DNA of 64,000 nucleotides from Haloimpatiens massiliensis (GCF_900184255.1 NZ_LT854639.1:449555-513554), one strand, 5' to 3'; shown: positions 25,643-35,516, counted from the stretch's first letter. Notes: a model not told the origin generated them from the sequence alone. Numbers and translations: made by a program.

Positions 25643-26611
25643 CTATAAATCAGATAAAGTATCTTTTTGTATAGCCTTATGTAAATCATTTATGCTGTTA
25701 TGATAGTATGCCATGGTTATTTCTAAAGAAGAATGTCCCGCTATTCTACAGACATCTAATGGATTACTTCCATTTTTTATCATGTTAGTTAATGCTGTAT
25801 GCCTTAACTTATGGGGCGAGGTACTTTTATCCAAACCTGCCTTCTTTCCATACTCTATTAGTTGACTCTTAATATGAGATAAAGCTACTTTGCTATGTGA
25901 TACACTTGATAAAAACAAATACTCGCTATTAACATCATTAGCAATTTCCACTAGCTTCTTAACATATGGTTGTAACTTATTGTTCAATGGTACAATCCTT
26001 TGAGTCCTGTTCTTTGCAGTTTCTCCGTTTATGATGATGTACTTATACTTTAAATTCACATCTTTAACCCTTATATTCACAGTTTCATTTACCCTTGTAC
26101 CTACGGATAGCATGAGAAGTATTATAACGTAATCCCTTAATCCTGCGTATGAAGTCATGTTTATTACCTTGAGTAACTTTTTTATATCACTTTGAGTTAA
26201 AGGTTGTTTTTCATTCTTAACTTCCCTAACCTTTTTTACTCTTTCATTGATTCTATCCTTAACAAATCCTTCATCTTCTAAAAAGGCTAGATATACCTTT
26301 AAATAGCGTATTCTGATATTGGTAGTGTTAGGACTTACCTTCTCCAACATAAACGAAATATACCCTCTTATCAGCGTTATATCATATCGAATTTGGGTGT
26401 CCGAATAATACTCAGAAATATAGTTATTCATGTAAAGAAATGCCCTGTCATAATCATACAAAGTCCTTGTAGACAGGTTTTGTGACCTCTTACAGATGAT
26501 AAAATCTTTCTGTTTTTCAATAAAGTCCTGTACGGAGAAGTATTCTGCTGTTACCTCGTTATCAAACCCTATCGGAGTAACATTTTTTGTTAATTGTAGT
26601 CTTTTAGCCAT
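25643..26611 (-). CDS. Tyrosine recombinase / integrase
   Basis: A 322-residue phage-type integrase. An N-terminal SAM-like core-binding domain (about residues 28-125) is followed by the catalytic domain with the first arginine in SVGTRVNETV, the HKLRHTALT box, GHSSLEITMAYYH with the last histidine and the nucleophilic tyrosine. It lies 115 bases from the ssrA 3' end, the normal place for an integrase that targets ssrA. All catalytic residues appear present, so it may be active even though the element is reduced. Confidence 0.93.
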   Translation of the reverse strand: MAKRLQLTKNVTPIGFDNEVTAEYFSVQDFIEKQKDFIICKRSQNLSTRTLYDYDRAFLYMNNYISEYYSDTQIRYDITLIRGYISFMLEKVSPNTTNIRIRYLKVYLAFLEDEGFVKDRINERVKKVREVKNEKQPLTQSDIKKLLKVINMTSYAGLRDYVIILLMLSVGTRVNETVNIRVKDVNLKYKYIIINGETAKNRTQRIVPLNNKLQPYVKKLVEIANDVNSEYLFLSSVSHSKVALSHIKSQLIEYGKKAGLDKSTSPHKLRHTALTNMIKNGSNPLDVCRIAGHSSLEITMAYYHNSINDLHKAIQKDTLSDL

Positions 26612-26630
26612 TTTAACACCTCAAATAAAA

Positions 26631-26685
26631 AAGATTACAGGTATCGGACACAGAAGAATTTCTTCCGAATCGAACTAGTAATCTT
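26631..26685. promoter_or_regulatory. Inverted repeats between integrase and ssrA
   Basis: AAGATTAC (26631-26638) pairs with GTAATCTT (26678-26685), and an inner GAAGAATTTCTTC palindrome lies at 26653-26665. The location suggests integrase arm sites or the integrase promoter region. It is inferred from position only. Confidence 0.35.
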
Positions 26686-26726
26686 AATCATTAAAGTGCT
26701 ATAAACCATTGATAACACTATGTATT

Positions 26727-27080
26727 TGGTGGAGGCGAGGGGAATCGAACCCCTGTCCGAAAGCCGCATCCCCTGAGCATCTCCGAGTGCAGTCCTTATT
26801 TTAAAATTCCCTCTTCCAAACGCCTAAGGACAGGCTTTTGGTTTTGGTAGCTTCATAATTTCCGTTCCCTACTCAAAGCTTTGTAGGGCTCGTTTCCCCG
26901 CTGTCGACGCCAGACCCTAAGTCGCGGGACTCTTAGGCTGACGAGCAACTATACTAAGCTGCTAATGCTAAATTATCGTTTTCGTTTATATTTAAATCCA
27001 TAGTTTTTTAACGCGGGCCCATGGGTCCCTCGACTCGCTTCCCAGGAGCTACGTACCCCCGTCGAAACCATTACGCCCCC
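26727..27080 (-). ncRNA. ssrA: tmRNA (transfer-messenger RNA)
   Basis: The RNA starts GGGGGCGTAATGGTTTCGAC and ends with the T-arm and GCCTCCACCA, so CCA is encoded. The 5' GGGGGCG pairs with CGCCTCC near the 3' end as the acceptor stem. The internal tag frame ends N-E-N-D-N-L-A-L-A-A followed by TAG, the usual ALAA degron. tmRNA with SmpB rescues stalled ribosomes and tags the nascent peptides. The 3' end is the target of the adjacent integrase. Length is about 354 bases, normal for the family. Confidence 0.97.
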
Positions 27081-27355
27081 ATGATAATTTACATTGAACA
27101 ATAAACATTTAAAATAAGCAATTACTGCCCAAAATGTATAATCTACTGTTTATAGTACAAATGTATTGCATAGGAACGCCACCGATATTTAGTTTTCAAA
27201 ATGTAAACATAACTTAGACTTTACTATAAACAAAATGTATCTATTATTATACACCTATATATAGCACATTGTCAAAATCATGATACGTTATTATAATACA
27301 ATACATATGATAATTAATCAAGTATAAATACTTGTAAAAAGCAATTACATTATGC

Positions 27356-27826
27356 CTATACTCTCATTCTTTCTTTCATCTGTCTATCAATATCTCTTTT
27401 GGCAGCTTTTTCAAGCATAGCATCTCTTTTATCGTAGTTTTTCTTACCTTTTGCCACTGCTAAGCTTACCTTTACCATACCATTTTTTAAATATAAAGAT
27501 AATGGTACTAGTGTGTATCCCTTTTGGCTCGTAAATCCTGTTAATTTAAGAATTTCACTTTTGTGAAGAAGTAGTTTTCTATCTCTTAGTGGATCTTTAT
27601 TAAATATGTTTCCCTTTTCGTAGGGGCTTACATGCATATTTACTACAAATACTTCTCCATTTCTTATATCAGCATAGCTATCCTTTAAATTAGCTTTTCC
27701 TTCTCTTATGGATTTAACCTCAGTTCCTACTAATTCTATTCCAGCTTCATAAGTTTCTTCTATAAAATAATCATGTCTTGCTTTTCTATTTTCTGCTAAG
27801 GTTTTTGTTCCTTTTGCTTTAGGCAT
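27356..27826 (-). CDS. smpB: SsrA-binding protein
   Basis: A 156-residue SmpB, the obligate partner of tmRNA that mimics the anticodon arm in the ribosome. Motifs include HDYFIEETYEAGIELVGTEVKSIR, NLKDSYADIRNGEVFVVNMHVSPYE and the basic C-terminal tail KRDAMLEKAAKRDIDRQMKER. It lies upstream of ssrA and downstream of rnr in the common clostridial order. Start at ATG 27826 with GGGGTGAG upstream. Confidence 0.97.
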   Translation of the reverse strand: MPKAKGTKTLAENRKARHDYFIEETYEAGIELVGTEVKSIREGKANLKDSYADIRNGEVFVVNMHVSPYEKGNIFNKDPLRDRKLLLHKSEILKLTGFTSQKGYTLVPLSLYLKNGMVKVSLAVAKGKKNYDKRDAMLEKAAKRDIDRQMKERMRV

Positions 27827-27973
27827 ATATATCTCACCCCTAAAATTTTAATTGCCTTATGTCACTTTATGTGAACAAAGCATTTGTATATATTTAGTCT
27901 ATCATATAGTATATCATTTTGTAATACACTTTTCAATTAGCACAACATAAGAATATTGTAAAGCAATACATTG

Positions 27974-28208
27974 AAGAAAAATCTGATTTTAATTCCGTAA
28001 TAAATGTGTAATTTGGGACTGTTCACAATACGCCAAGAACTTCTAAATGTCCCACAGTTAAAGACCCTAAAGCTTTCAAACTCTCTCGTTCCTCGTTCAA
28101 ACATGAAAGCTTCTTAACGTGTCTTTAACTGTGAGACATAAGAAGTTCTAAGGCTAGTTCAATAGTCCCAAATTCCACATTTATTACTACATTAAAATCA
28201 GATTTTTA
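27974..28208. repeat. Family 4 palindromic repeat, copy 1 (235 bp)
   Basis: Outer ends GAAAAATCTGA and CAGATTTTTAG are inverted; inward, AAGAACTTCTAA and AGAAGTTCTAAGGCTAG, and GTTAAAGAC with GTCTTTAAC, also pair. The core carries ACCCTAAAGCTTTCAAACTC and AAACATGAAAGCTTCTTAAC. An inverted copy of the same length lies at 28794-29028. Confidence 0.85.
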
Positions 28209-28245
28209 GTTTAATATGTATGTGGTTTGAGAGGAGAGCCCTACT

Positions 28246-28287
28246 AAAGGATGATTTTTCTCCGCTTCGCTATGGAAAATCTTTAAT
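28246..28287. repeat. Left arm of an inner 42-bp inverted repeat
   Basis: It carries AAAGGATGATTTTTCTCC and GGAAAATCTTTAAT. It is the imperfect reverse complement of 28712-28753 and contains the GATTTTCC/GGAAAATC hairpin also found in the Family 3 elements. Confidence 0.75.
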
Positions 28288-28652
28288 TTATAAAAAAAGC
28301 ACTCATAATATTTTTTAGGCGTAGCCTTTCGTTTAATCTACAATCCTAGTTACTAATAATATTTTAACTAATTGTGAGATATAATTAGTCACTTTCATTA
28401 GATACTAGTAACTGCCACATTATCAAAATATTAGATAAAATTCAATATATTTTGCCGTAAGGCATTGACTTGTATAAATCTTAAATTTGTAGGGTAGACC
28501 AGGTAAGAGCTCTTACTTTTTACCTATTACTTATCTACAATTTCTTATTTGTCTAACAATTAAAGTTATATATTCTTATATATAAATCCTAATTATGCCT
28601 ATGTATTTAGGCTGGCTACCGCCAATAAAAGATTTTTAAAGCGCTTAAAAAA

Positions 28653-28697
28653 AGTTATAACTATTCCATTTAATGAAATAGTTATAGCTTTTTTGCT
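28653..28697 (-). terminator. Terminator-like hairpin downstream of rnr
   Basis: AGTTATAACTATT pairs with AAATAGTTATAGCT, with A/T runs on both sides. It can end rnr transcripts on the minus strand. Confidence 0.65.
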
Positions 28698-28711
28698 ATC
28701 TCATTTATTTA

Positions 28712-28753
28712 ATTAAAGATTTTCCGTAACATAGTGGAGGAAAATCATCCTTT
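28712..28753. repeat. Right arm of an inner 42-bp inverted repeat
   Basis: Partner of 28246-28287, beginning ATTAAAGATTTTCCG and ending AATCATCCTTT. Confidence 0.75.
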
Positions 28754-28793
28754 AGTTAGCTGTCTCTCTCCTTTGATAGCTTATGTACGAACC

Positions 28794-29028
28794 GAAAAAT
28801 CTGTCTTTAAGGTAACAATAAATATATTTTTTTAGACTATTGAGCTAGCCTTAGAAATTCTTTGTTTTCAAATTTCAATACCCGTTAAGAAGCTTTCATG
28901 TTTGAGCGCCGTTAGAAGCGAGTTTGAAAGCTTTAGGGTGTTAAAATTTGAAAACATTAGAATTTCTTGGCGTATTGCGAACAGTATAATAAAATATATT
29001 TATTGTGGACTTAAAGACAGATTTTTCT
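28794..29028. repeat. Family 4 palindromic repeat, copy 2 (235 bp, inverted)
   Basis: It has the same ends (GAAAAATCTGTC and GACAGATTTTTC) and the same core read on the other strand (GTTAAGAAGCTTTCATG, GAGTTTGAAAGCTTTAGG) as copy 1. It ends 27 bases from the rnr stop codon. Confidence 0.85.
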
Positions 29029-29054
29029 TGCAGCACTTGCTTCGTAATTTATTC

Positions 29055-31265
29055 TTACTCTTCGCTTTCGAGATCTTCTAGTGATATTATTTTATATTCA
29101 TAAGATTGTATAGCCTCTTCTTTAGACTCTGTTGACTCTTCATCAGGCTTTTCTTCCTTTAATAATTTAAAGTTCACTTCATAGGCATCTAAGTCTACAC
29201 TTTCTACTTTAATCTTTACCTTATTGCCTAATCTATAGGTGTTTTTGGTTCTTTCACCTATTAAACAAAGATGTTTTTCATCATAAATATAATAGTCATC
29301 ATCTAATGTACTTATGTGAACAAGGCCTTCTACAGTATTGGGAAGCTCTACAAACATTCCAAAATTTGTTACGGAAGAAATTATACCATCATATTCTTCT
29401 CCAATTCTTTCACTCATGTATTCAGCTTTCTTTAAATCGTCTACTTCTCTTTCTGCTTCATCTGCTATTCTTTCTCTTTCAGAAGATTGGATAGATGCAT
29501 AATCTACGGCTTTTACCAAATTATTAGTTTTCTTTTCATCTAATCTTCCATTTATAAATTCCTTTATAATCCTATGAATTATAAGGTCTGGATATCTTCT
29601 TATTGGAGATGTAAAGTGACAGTAGTATTTAGCTGCCAAACCAAAGTGACCTATACATTCAGGTGAATATCTAGCTTGCTTTAGGGAACGAAGTAAAAGT
29701 GTGTTTATAACAACTTCTTCATCCTTGCCTTTTACCTGTTCTATTACACCTTGAAGCATTTTAGGATGTACTTCATTAGACCACCTTATAGCTACCCCTA
29801 AGTTATGAGCAAATTCACTAAAGTGCATTAATTTTTCTTCATCTGGGTCTTCATGCACTCTATATACAAATGGAGTATTAGCCCAGAACATGTGCTCAGC
29901 CACTGTTTCATTACAAACTAACATAAATTCCTCTATAATTCTATTAGCTATGGCTCTTTCGTATGGTTTAATGTCTATAGGTTTGCCCTGTGGATTTAAT
30001 ATTATCTTACATTCCTCAAAGTCAAAGTCTATAGCTCCTCTTTTTAATCTCTTATTGTAAAGTATATTGCAAAGTTCTTCCATAGCCTTAAAATCTTCTA
30101 CTAAATAATCATACTTTTCCGTAAGCTCTTTATCCTTATCTCTAAGTATTTTGGTTACATCAGTGTATGTCATTCTTTCATCTGTTTTAATTATACTTTC
30201 TACTATTTCATAACTAACAACTTTTCCATCCTTGTTTATTTCCATTAAACAGCTCAAAGTTAATCTATCTTCTCTTGGATTTAAACTACATATACCATTA
30301 GATAGCTTCTTAGGAAGCATCGGAATTACTCTGTCTATTAAATAAACAGATGTAGCTCTTTTCAAAGCTTCCTTATCTAACGGAGAATTTTCCTTTGCAT
30401 AATGAGAAACATCCGCTATATGTACTCCTAAATAATAGTTTCCATTTTCTAGTTTAGCTATAGAAACTGCATCATCTAAATCTTTAGCATCTTCTCCATC
30501 TATGGTTACCATTCTTACATTTCTAAGGTCTTTTCTTCTCTTATATTCTCCTTCTGGTATCTCTGTTTCTATATTATCTGTATACTTAAGCACTTTTGGT
30601 GGAAAATCCTCTGGCAATTTATATTTCTTTATTATAGACAATATATCAATGCCCTTTTCACCTTTTTTACCTAGTATTTCTACCACTCTACCTTCTGGAT
30701 TTCTTCTAGGCTCTGGCCATTGAGTAATTTCTATGATTACTATGTCACCACCTTTAGCACTATTTTTTTCTCCTTTTGGAATAAATACATCTTGTATTAT
30801 TCTCTTGTCGTGTGGAATTACAAATCCAAAATTTCTACTGTCTTCATAAGTTCCTATTATAGTTGAATTAGCTCTTTCTAATATCCTTATAATTTCTCCT
30901 TCACATTTTTTATTTTCTGCTTTTTCTTTTGTTATTTTTACCATTACTCTATCGCCATTCATGGCGCCATTCATATTAGATGAAGATACAAAAACATCTG
31001 GACCTTCTTCATCGGTTATAACAAATCCATATCCCCTAGCATGACTTTGAAGTTTCCCAGGCAATAATCCCATTTTATCTGGAAGTCCATAATGCTCTGT
31101 TCTAGTTTTAACTATCTGACCATCCTTCTCCATACTTTTTAAAGTGCTTTTAAAGGCTTTTATTTCTTTTTTGCCTATACCAAACACCTTAGCTAATTCT
31201 GTTATATCCATTGGTTTATATGCTTTTTCCTTCATAAAGGAAAGAATAATTTCTCTTATATTCAT
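29055..31265 (-). CDS. rnr: Ribonuclease R
   Basis: A 736-residue 3'-5' exoribonuclease of the RNR/RNB family. The order is an N-terminal winged helix (about residues 1-65), two cold-shock domains, the RNB catalytic domain with TIDGEDAKDLDDAVS (metal-binding aspartates, about residues 255-270) and SVYLIDRVIPMLPKKLSNGICSLNP, then an S1 domain (EYDGIISSVTNFGMFVELPN). It degrades structured RNA and, with tmRNA, the damaged messages. The frame opens at GTG 31277, which overlaps the ribosome site; ATG 31265 after AAGGTGA is preferred. It is separated from smpB by a 1.2-kb repeat cluster. Confidence 0.95.
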   Translation of the reverse strand: MNIREIILSFMKEKAYKPMDITELAKVFGIGKKEIKAFKSTLKSMEKDGQIVKTRTEHYGLPDKMGLLPGKLQSHARGYGFVITDEEGPDVFVSSSNMNGAMNGDRVMVKITKEKAENKKCEGEIIRILERANSTIIGTYEDSRNFGFVIPHDKRIIQDVFIPKGEKNSAKGGDIVIIEITQWPEPRRNPEGRVVEILGKKGEKGIDILSIIKKYKLPEDFPPKVLKYTDNIETEIPEGEYKRRKDLRNVRMVTIDGEDAKDLDDAVSIAKLENGNYYLGVHIADVSHYAKENSPLDKEALKRATSVYLIDRVIPMLPKKLSNGICSLNPREDRLTLSCLMEINKDGKVVSYEIVESIIKTDERMTYTDVTKILRDKDKELTEKYDYLVEDFKAMEELCNILYNKRLKRGAIDFDFEECKIILNPQGKPIDIKPYERAIANRIIEEFMLVCNETVAEHMFWANTPFVYRVHEDPDEEKLMHFSEFAHNLGVAIRWSNEVHPKMLQGVIEQVKGKDEEVVINTLLLRSLKQARYSPECIGHFGLAAKYYCHFTSPIRRYPDLIIHRIIKEFINGRLDEKKTNNLVKAVDYASIQSSERERIADEAEREVDDLKKAEYMSERIGEEYDGIISSVTNFGMFVELPNTVEGLVHISTLDDDYYIYDEKHLCLIGERTKNTYRLGNKVKIKVESVDLDAYEVNFKLLKEEKPDEESTESKEEAIQSYEYKIISLEDLESEE

Positions 31266-31277
31266 AATTATCGTCAC

Positions 31278-31844
31278 CTTATATAGCTAAAATCCGCATG
31301 TAAAATTAATTTATAATATTGTCCATAATTCGCAATATGCCATTATATATTAAATATAATATCAAATTCGAAAATTTAATTAATGAACAATTTAGGGGAA
31401 TCTTTAAATTTACATATTAGTAATTTAAGAATTAAGATTATCTTTTACATTGAATTTTAGTAAATTAGTAACTTCTCCTCCTCCCAACTATTTTTATTAC
31501 TTAGTATATCTTTCTACTAAAATATGTAATTATTTATTATTGTAGATAGTATCCTTATAAATTATATTATTTCAAAAACAATATTTATTATTCTCATATT
31601 ACCATTATACTACATACATTGCCATAGATTTCTTTATACATTAACATTTTGCAAGTACAATTACATTTATATACTTTAAAAATATTTATATTTCATATTT
31701 TTTATTATAATAATTTTGAAATTTAAAATGTTCTAATATATTAGGAATAATTTTACTTATATTTTGCAAAATATGATTTATTTATACATTTTTACTATAG
31801 ATACCGTAGTATTCATACAAATTTTCTATAATGTGTTTTTCATA
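31278..31844. other. AT-rich divergent intergenic region
   Basis: About 570 bases, strongly AT-rich, between the divergent rnr and ABC operons. I see no gene, no riboswitch core and no long repeat. The promoter for the ABC operon follows at 31845. Confidence 0.6.
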
Positions 31845-31873
31845 TTGATAAATTTTGCCACCTAATCTATAAT
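31845..31873 (+). promoter_or_regulatory. Sigma-A-type promoter of the ABC operon
   Basis: TTGATA (31845-31850), a 17-base spacer and TATAAT (31868-31873) predict a transcript starting near 31880, about 37 bases before the ATG. Confidence 0.75.
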
Positions 31874-31916
31874 GAATTTCGGGTTAAACCGACATTTATT
31901 ATAGGGGGGAAGCTAA

Positions 31917-33512
31917 ATGAAAAAGAAGAAATTACTAAGTCTTCTTCTTGCAGTTACTTGTAGTTTAGGTCTTGTAGCTTGTGGAAATTCTACAGCTAAC
32001 AAAGATTCAAAAACTACTACTGCTAAAGAAGAAAAAATCAAAGACGGTGGAACTATGGTTTTTGCCTTTGGTAGTGATCCGACAAAACTAAATCCATTTT
32101 ATCAAGATAACAGAGTAACTTTTACTGTTAACAATGCTTTATTTAGTCCACTATTTATTATGGATAGCAATGAAACTAGATATTATTTAGCAGAAAAAGT
32201 TGAAGAATCTGCTGATAAAATGACTTATAAAATTAAGCTAAAAGACAATCTTAAATGGCACGATGGAAAGAAAATAACAGTTGATGACATTATATTCTCT
32301 ATAAATACTATATGGGATGAAAAACAATGTATAGGCGATAGAGAAGGTTTCTTAATTGGCGGCAAAAAATTCGAAATGAAAAAAGTAGATGATTTAAACT
32401 TAGAAATTAAATTACCTCAAGTTTATATGCCTTTTAAAGGAGTTATTGGCGGGTTACGTCCAATTCCGAAACACGTTTATGAAAGTGAAAAAGACTTAGC
32501 TAAATCAGAGAAAAATAATAAACCAGTTGGTTCAGGTCCTTATAAATTTAAAGAATGGAAAAAAGGCGATCACTTAACTCTAGAAAGATTTAATGACTAT
32601 TTTGGTGGAAAACCTCATGTAGAGCAAATAGTTTATAAAATATCTGCTGATAAAAATAGTGGTTCTATAGCTTTTGAAAATGGTGAAATAAATGCAACTT
32701 ATTTAACTGAGAAAAAATTCAATGCTTATTCAAAAGATGATAAGTATAAAACTTATAAGTTTGATGAATCTATGCCGGAATATATGGTATTTAACTTTGA
32801 AAATAAACTTCTAGGTAAAAAAGAAGTTAGACAAGCTATAAGTTACGCCATAAATAGACAAGATTTATTAAAAAGTATATTTGAAAATATAGAAAATGCT
32901 AAACCAGCTTATTCTGTATTCCCACCAAGCACTTTATATTACACAGATAAAGTTGAACATTATGATTACAATATAGAAAAAGCTAAAGATTTAATGAAAA
33001 ATGCCAATGTAGAAAAAGCAACTTTAAAATTTGGATATATAGCTGGAAGCGAAAAGGATGTAAATCAATTTAACGTTATTAAGGAAAACTTAAAAGCTAT
33101 AGGAATAGACGTTAAACCAGTACCACTTGAACAACAAGCATTTTTCTCTCAAGTATTCGGAGAAACTCCTAAAACTTTTGATTTGACTTTAAATGCTTAT
33201 GTTTGTGGTACAGAACCTGATGCTTATTCCGGATTATTTGCAAAAGGTGGCGCTATGAACTGGAGCGGCTACTCTAATCCTGAATTAGACGAACTATGGA
33301 AAACAGCTGCTATAGAAACTAATGAAGCTAAAAGAAAAGAAATGTACGAAACTATTCAAAAGAAATTAGCTGAAGATGCCGTTCAATACAATATAGATTA
33401 CTCTACTTCAATGATAGGCGTAAGTGCAAATATAGGTGGAGTAGAAAAAGCTAAAACAGTTCCAATATATATGTTTGAAGATTTATCTAAATTGTATTTT
33501 ATTGAAAAATAA
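31917..33512 (+). CDS. Peptide-type ABC substrate-binding lipoprotein
   Basis: A 531-residue lipoprotein of the SBP_bac_5 (OppA/DppA) family. The signal peptide ends in the lipobox LVAC, so the mature protein is anchored at Cys22. Family motifs include DGKKITVDDIIFSINTIWD, KPVGSGPYKFKEWKKGD and EVRQAISYAINRQDLLKSIF. It should bind oligopeptides, or sometimes nickel or other ligands, outside the membrane and deliver them to the two downstream permeases. The GGGGGGAAG ribosome site is strong. High Lys/Asn content is normal for the organism. Confidence 0.93.
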   Translation: MKKKKLLSLLLAVTCSLGLVACGNSTANKDSKTTTAKEEKIKDGGTMVFAFGSDPTKLNPFYQDNRVTFTVNNALFSPLFIMDSNETRYYLAEKVEESADKMTYKIKLKDNLKWHDGKKITVDDIIFSINTIWDEKQCIGDREGFLIGGKKFEMKKVDDLNLEIKLPQVYMPFKGVIGGLRPIPKHVYESEKDLAKSEKNNKPVGSGPYKFKEWKKGDHLTLERFNDYFGGKPHVEQIVYKISADKNSGSIAFENGEINATYLTEKKFNAYSKDDKYKTYKFDESMPEYMVFNFENKLLGKKEVRQAISYAINRQDLLKSIFENIENAKPAYSVFPPSTLYYTDKVEHYDYNIEKAKDLMKNANVEKATLKFGYIAGSEKDVNQFNVIKENLKAIGIDVKPVPLEQQAFFSQVFGETPKTFDLTLNAYVCGTEPDAYSGLFAKGGAMNWSGYSNPELDELWKTAAIETNEAKRKEMYETIQKKLAEDAVQYNIDYSTSMIGVSANIGGVEKAKTVPIYMFEDLSKLYFIEK

Positions 33513-33694
33513 TATAAGATAAATGAATCCAACGCAACATCATATATAATAGTTATATTACAAATACATTATGTTCATAAACAGATTATAAATTAAGGGG
33601 CATGCTTGGCTTAACATCCATTCATGCCTTTTATTATAAGAAAATTAATTGAAAAAATTGCACTCCTTACATGTGCGTTAAAGGTTGGTGTCTT

Positions 33695-34648
33695 ATGAAA
33701 AAATACATATTTAAAAGAATTTTACAAGCTATACCAATGTTATTTGTCATCACTATAATTTCCTTTGCTCTTATGAACTTTGCTCCTGGCAACCCTGCTC
33801 ATGCTTTTATAACCCCGAAAATGAATTCCAAACAAGTGGCTAAAATAAAGGAAGAATTAGGACTAAATGATCCTGTACCTATAAGATATGTAAAATGGCT
33901 AAAAAATTGTACTAGAGGAAACTTCGGATACTCCTATATAACTCACGAACCTGTGTTAAAAGAAATGGGTGCCCGCCTTCCTACTACTCTAGGTCTTATG
34001 GGCATAACCATGCTTATATCTGTACTTATATCTATTCCTTTAGGCATGGTTTCAGCACTTAAAAAAAATTCAAAAATTGATAATATTATCACGGGTATTT
34101 CATATGTAGGTATATCTATCCCTAGTTTTTGGTTTGCTATGCTTATTATTATTCTTTTCTCTAGCAAACTAAAATTCTTACCTTCCTCAGGTATGAGAAG
34201 CATAGGAGTGGATACTACCCTAGATTTAATTAAACACAGTATAATGCCTTGCGCTGTGCTATGTTTTCCAAATATAGCTGTACTCACAAGATATATACGT
34301 TCTAGTGCTTTGACACAGTTAAAAGAAGATTATATAATAACTGCTTTAAGTAAGGGACTTTCTACCAGAGCTGTACTATATAAACATGTTTTTAAAAACT
34401 CCATTCTTCCTTTAATAACTATACTGGGCATGAGTCTCCCAGAGCTTGTTTCAGGAGCCTTTATCACAGAAACTATATTTGGTTGGCCAGGCATGGGAAG
34501 ATTCGGCGTAGAAGCCATATTTAATAGAGATTACCCTGTTATCATGGCTATGACTCTTATATCTTCTTCACTGCTTATTTTAGGAAACTTAATTTCGGAT
34601 ATTTTATATGGAATTGTTGATCCAAGAATTAGGGTGGTGGATAAATAA
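33695..34648 (+). CDS. Dipeptide/oligopeptide ABC permease (DppB-like)
   Basis: A 317-residue permease with about six membrane helices. The N terminus KRILQAIPMLFVITIISFALMNFAPGNPA and the loop LSTRAVLYKHVFKNSILPLITILG (the EAA-type loop contacting the ATPase) are typical of DppB/OppB. The frame opens at 33671, but ATG 33695 fits the family start. It overlaps the next gene by one base (TAATG), so the two are translationally coupled. Confidence 0.93.
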   Translation: MKKYIFKRILQAIPMLFVITIISFALMNFAPGNPAHAFITPKMNSKQVAKIKEELGLNDPVPIRYVKWLKNCTRGNFGYSYITHEPVLKEMGARLPTTLGLMGITMLISVLISIPLGMVSALKKNSKIDNIITGISYVGISIPSFWFAMLIIILFSSKLKFLPSSGMRSIGVDTTLDLIKHSIMPCAVLCFPNIAVLTRYIRSSALTQLKEDYIITALSKGLSTRAVLYKHVFKNSILPLITILGMSLPELVSGAFITETIFGWPGMGRFGVEAIFNRDYPVIMAMTLISSSLLILGNLISDILYGIVDPRIRVVDK

Positions 34649-35496
34649 TGAAAAATAGACTTTTTATAAATTTAAAAATACATTTTAAAAAGAACAAATT
34701 GGCTTTAATTTCTTCTATTATACTAGGAATAATTATATTGAGTTCCCTTTTAGCTTTTTTATCTCCTTACGATCCAAATAAGATAAATGTTTCAAATAAA
34801 TTGGCCTCTCCTAGCATTCAACATATATTTGGCACTGATGAACTTGGAAGAGATTACTTTACAAGAGCTCTTTATGGTGGAAGAATATCTCTTAAGGTTG
34901 GATTCTTATCAATGTTGGTATCTATCTCACTTGGTACTATAATAGGTGTTATAAGTGGATATTTAGGAGGACTAGTTGATAGTTTGATTATGAGGATTAT
35001 AGATGTCCTTATGTGTATTCCTACCTTTTTTCTTATATTAATAGCTAATGCCTATCTAGAGCCAAATATAAACAATATAATTGCTATAATTGGCCTCTTT
35101 GGTTGGATGGGAGTTGCTAGAGTAGTACGTTCCGAAACTTTATCTTATAAGCAGAGAGAATACGTTTTATGTTCTAAATCTTTAGGTGCAAGTAATTTTC
35201 ACATAATTTTTAAACACATTATACCAGATGTTATTTCTTCTGTAATAGTCATGTCTACCTTGAATATAGCAGGAGCCATACTTACAGAATCCTCTTTAAG
35301 TTTCCTAGGACTTGGTGTTCAACAACCCATGGCTTCTTGGGGCAGTATGCTGCAAAATGCACAAGGTTATATAACAGATAAACCTCATATGGCTATATTC
35401 CCTGGAATGTTTATTTTACTTACAGTGCTTAGTTTTAATGTATTAGGCGATACTCTTAGAATTACCCTAGATCCTAAAATCGACCAAGAAATTTAA
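34648..35496 (+). CDS. Dipeptide/oligopeptide ABC permease (DppC-like)
   Basis: A 282-residue permease with about six membrane helices. It shows the DppC/OppC pattern LASPSIQHIFGTDELGRDYFTRALYGGRISL near the N terminus, the EAA loop SLGASNFHIIFKHIIPDVISS, and the C-terminal FNVLGDTLRITLDPKI. It forms the membrane pair with the upstream gene. No ATPase gene follows; the operon ends at a strong terminator 21 bases later. Confidence 0.93.
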   Translation: MKNRLFINLKIHFKKNKLALISSIILGIIILSSLLAFLSPYDPNKINVSNKLASPSIQHIFGTDELGRDYFTRALYGGRISLKVGFLSMLVSISLGTIIGVISGYLGGLVDSLIMRIIDVLMCIPTFFLILIANAYLEPNINNIIAIIGLFGWMGVARVVRSETLSYKQREYVLCSKSLGASNFHIIFKHIIPDVISSVIVMSTLNIAGAILTESSLSFLGLGVQQPMASWGSMLQNAQGYITDKPHMAIFPGMFILLTVLSFNVLGDTLRITLDPKIDQEI

Positions 35497-35516
35497 TAAA
35501 GCAAAATAATAGAAAT

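Larger units (their letters stand above)
23862..26766 (-). mobile_element. Decayed element integrated at the ssrA 3' end
   Basis: About 2.9 kb is bounded by the intact ssrA 3' end (from 26727) and the displaced 3' copy (23862-23900), with a tyrosine integrase reading away from ssrA. Inside are a histidine phosphatase gene and small fragments only. No replication, packaging or transfer genes remain, so it looks like the remnant of a larger prophage or integrative element. Boundaries are inferred from the duplicated 3' ends. Confidence 0.7.
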
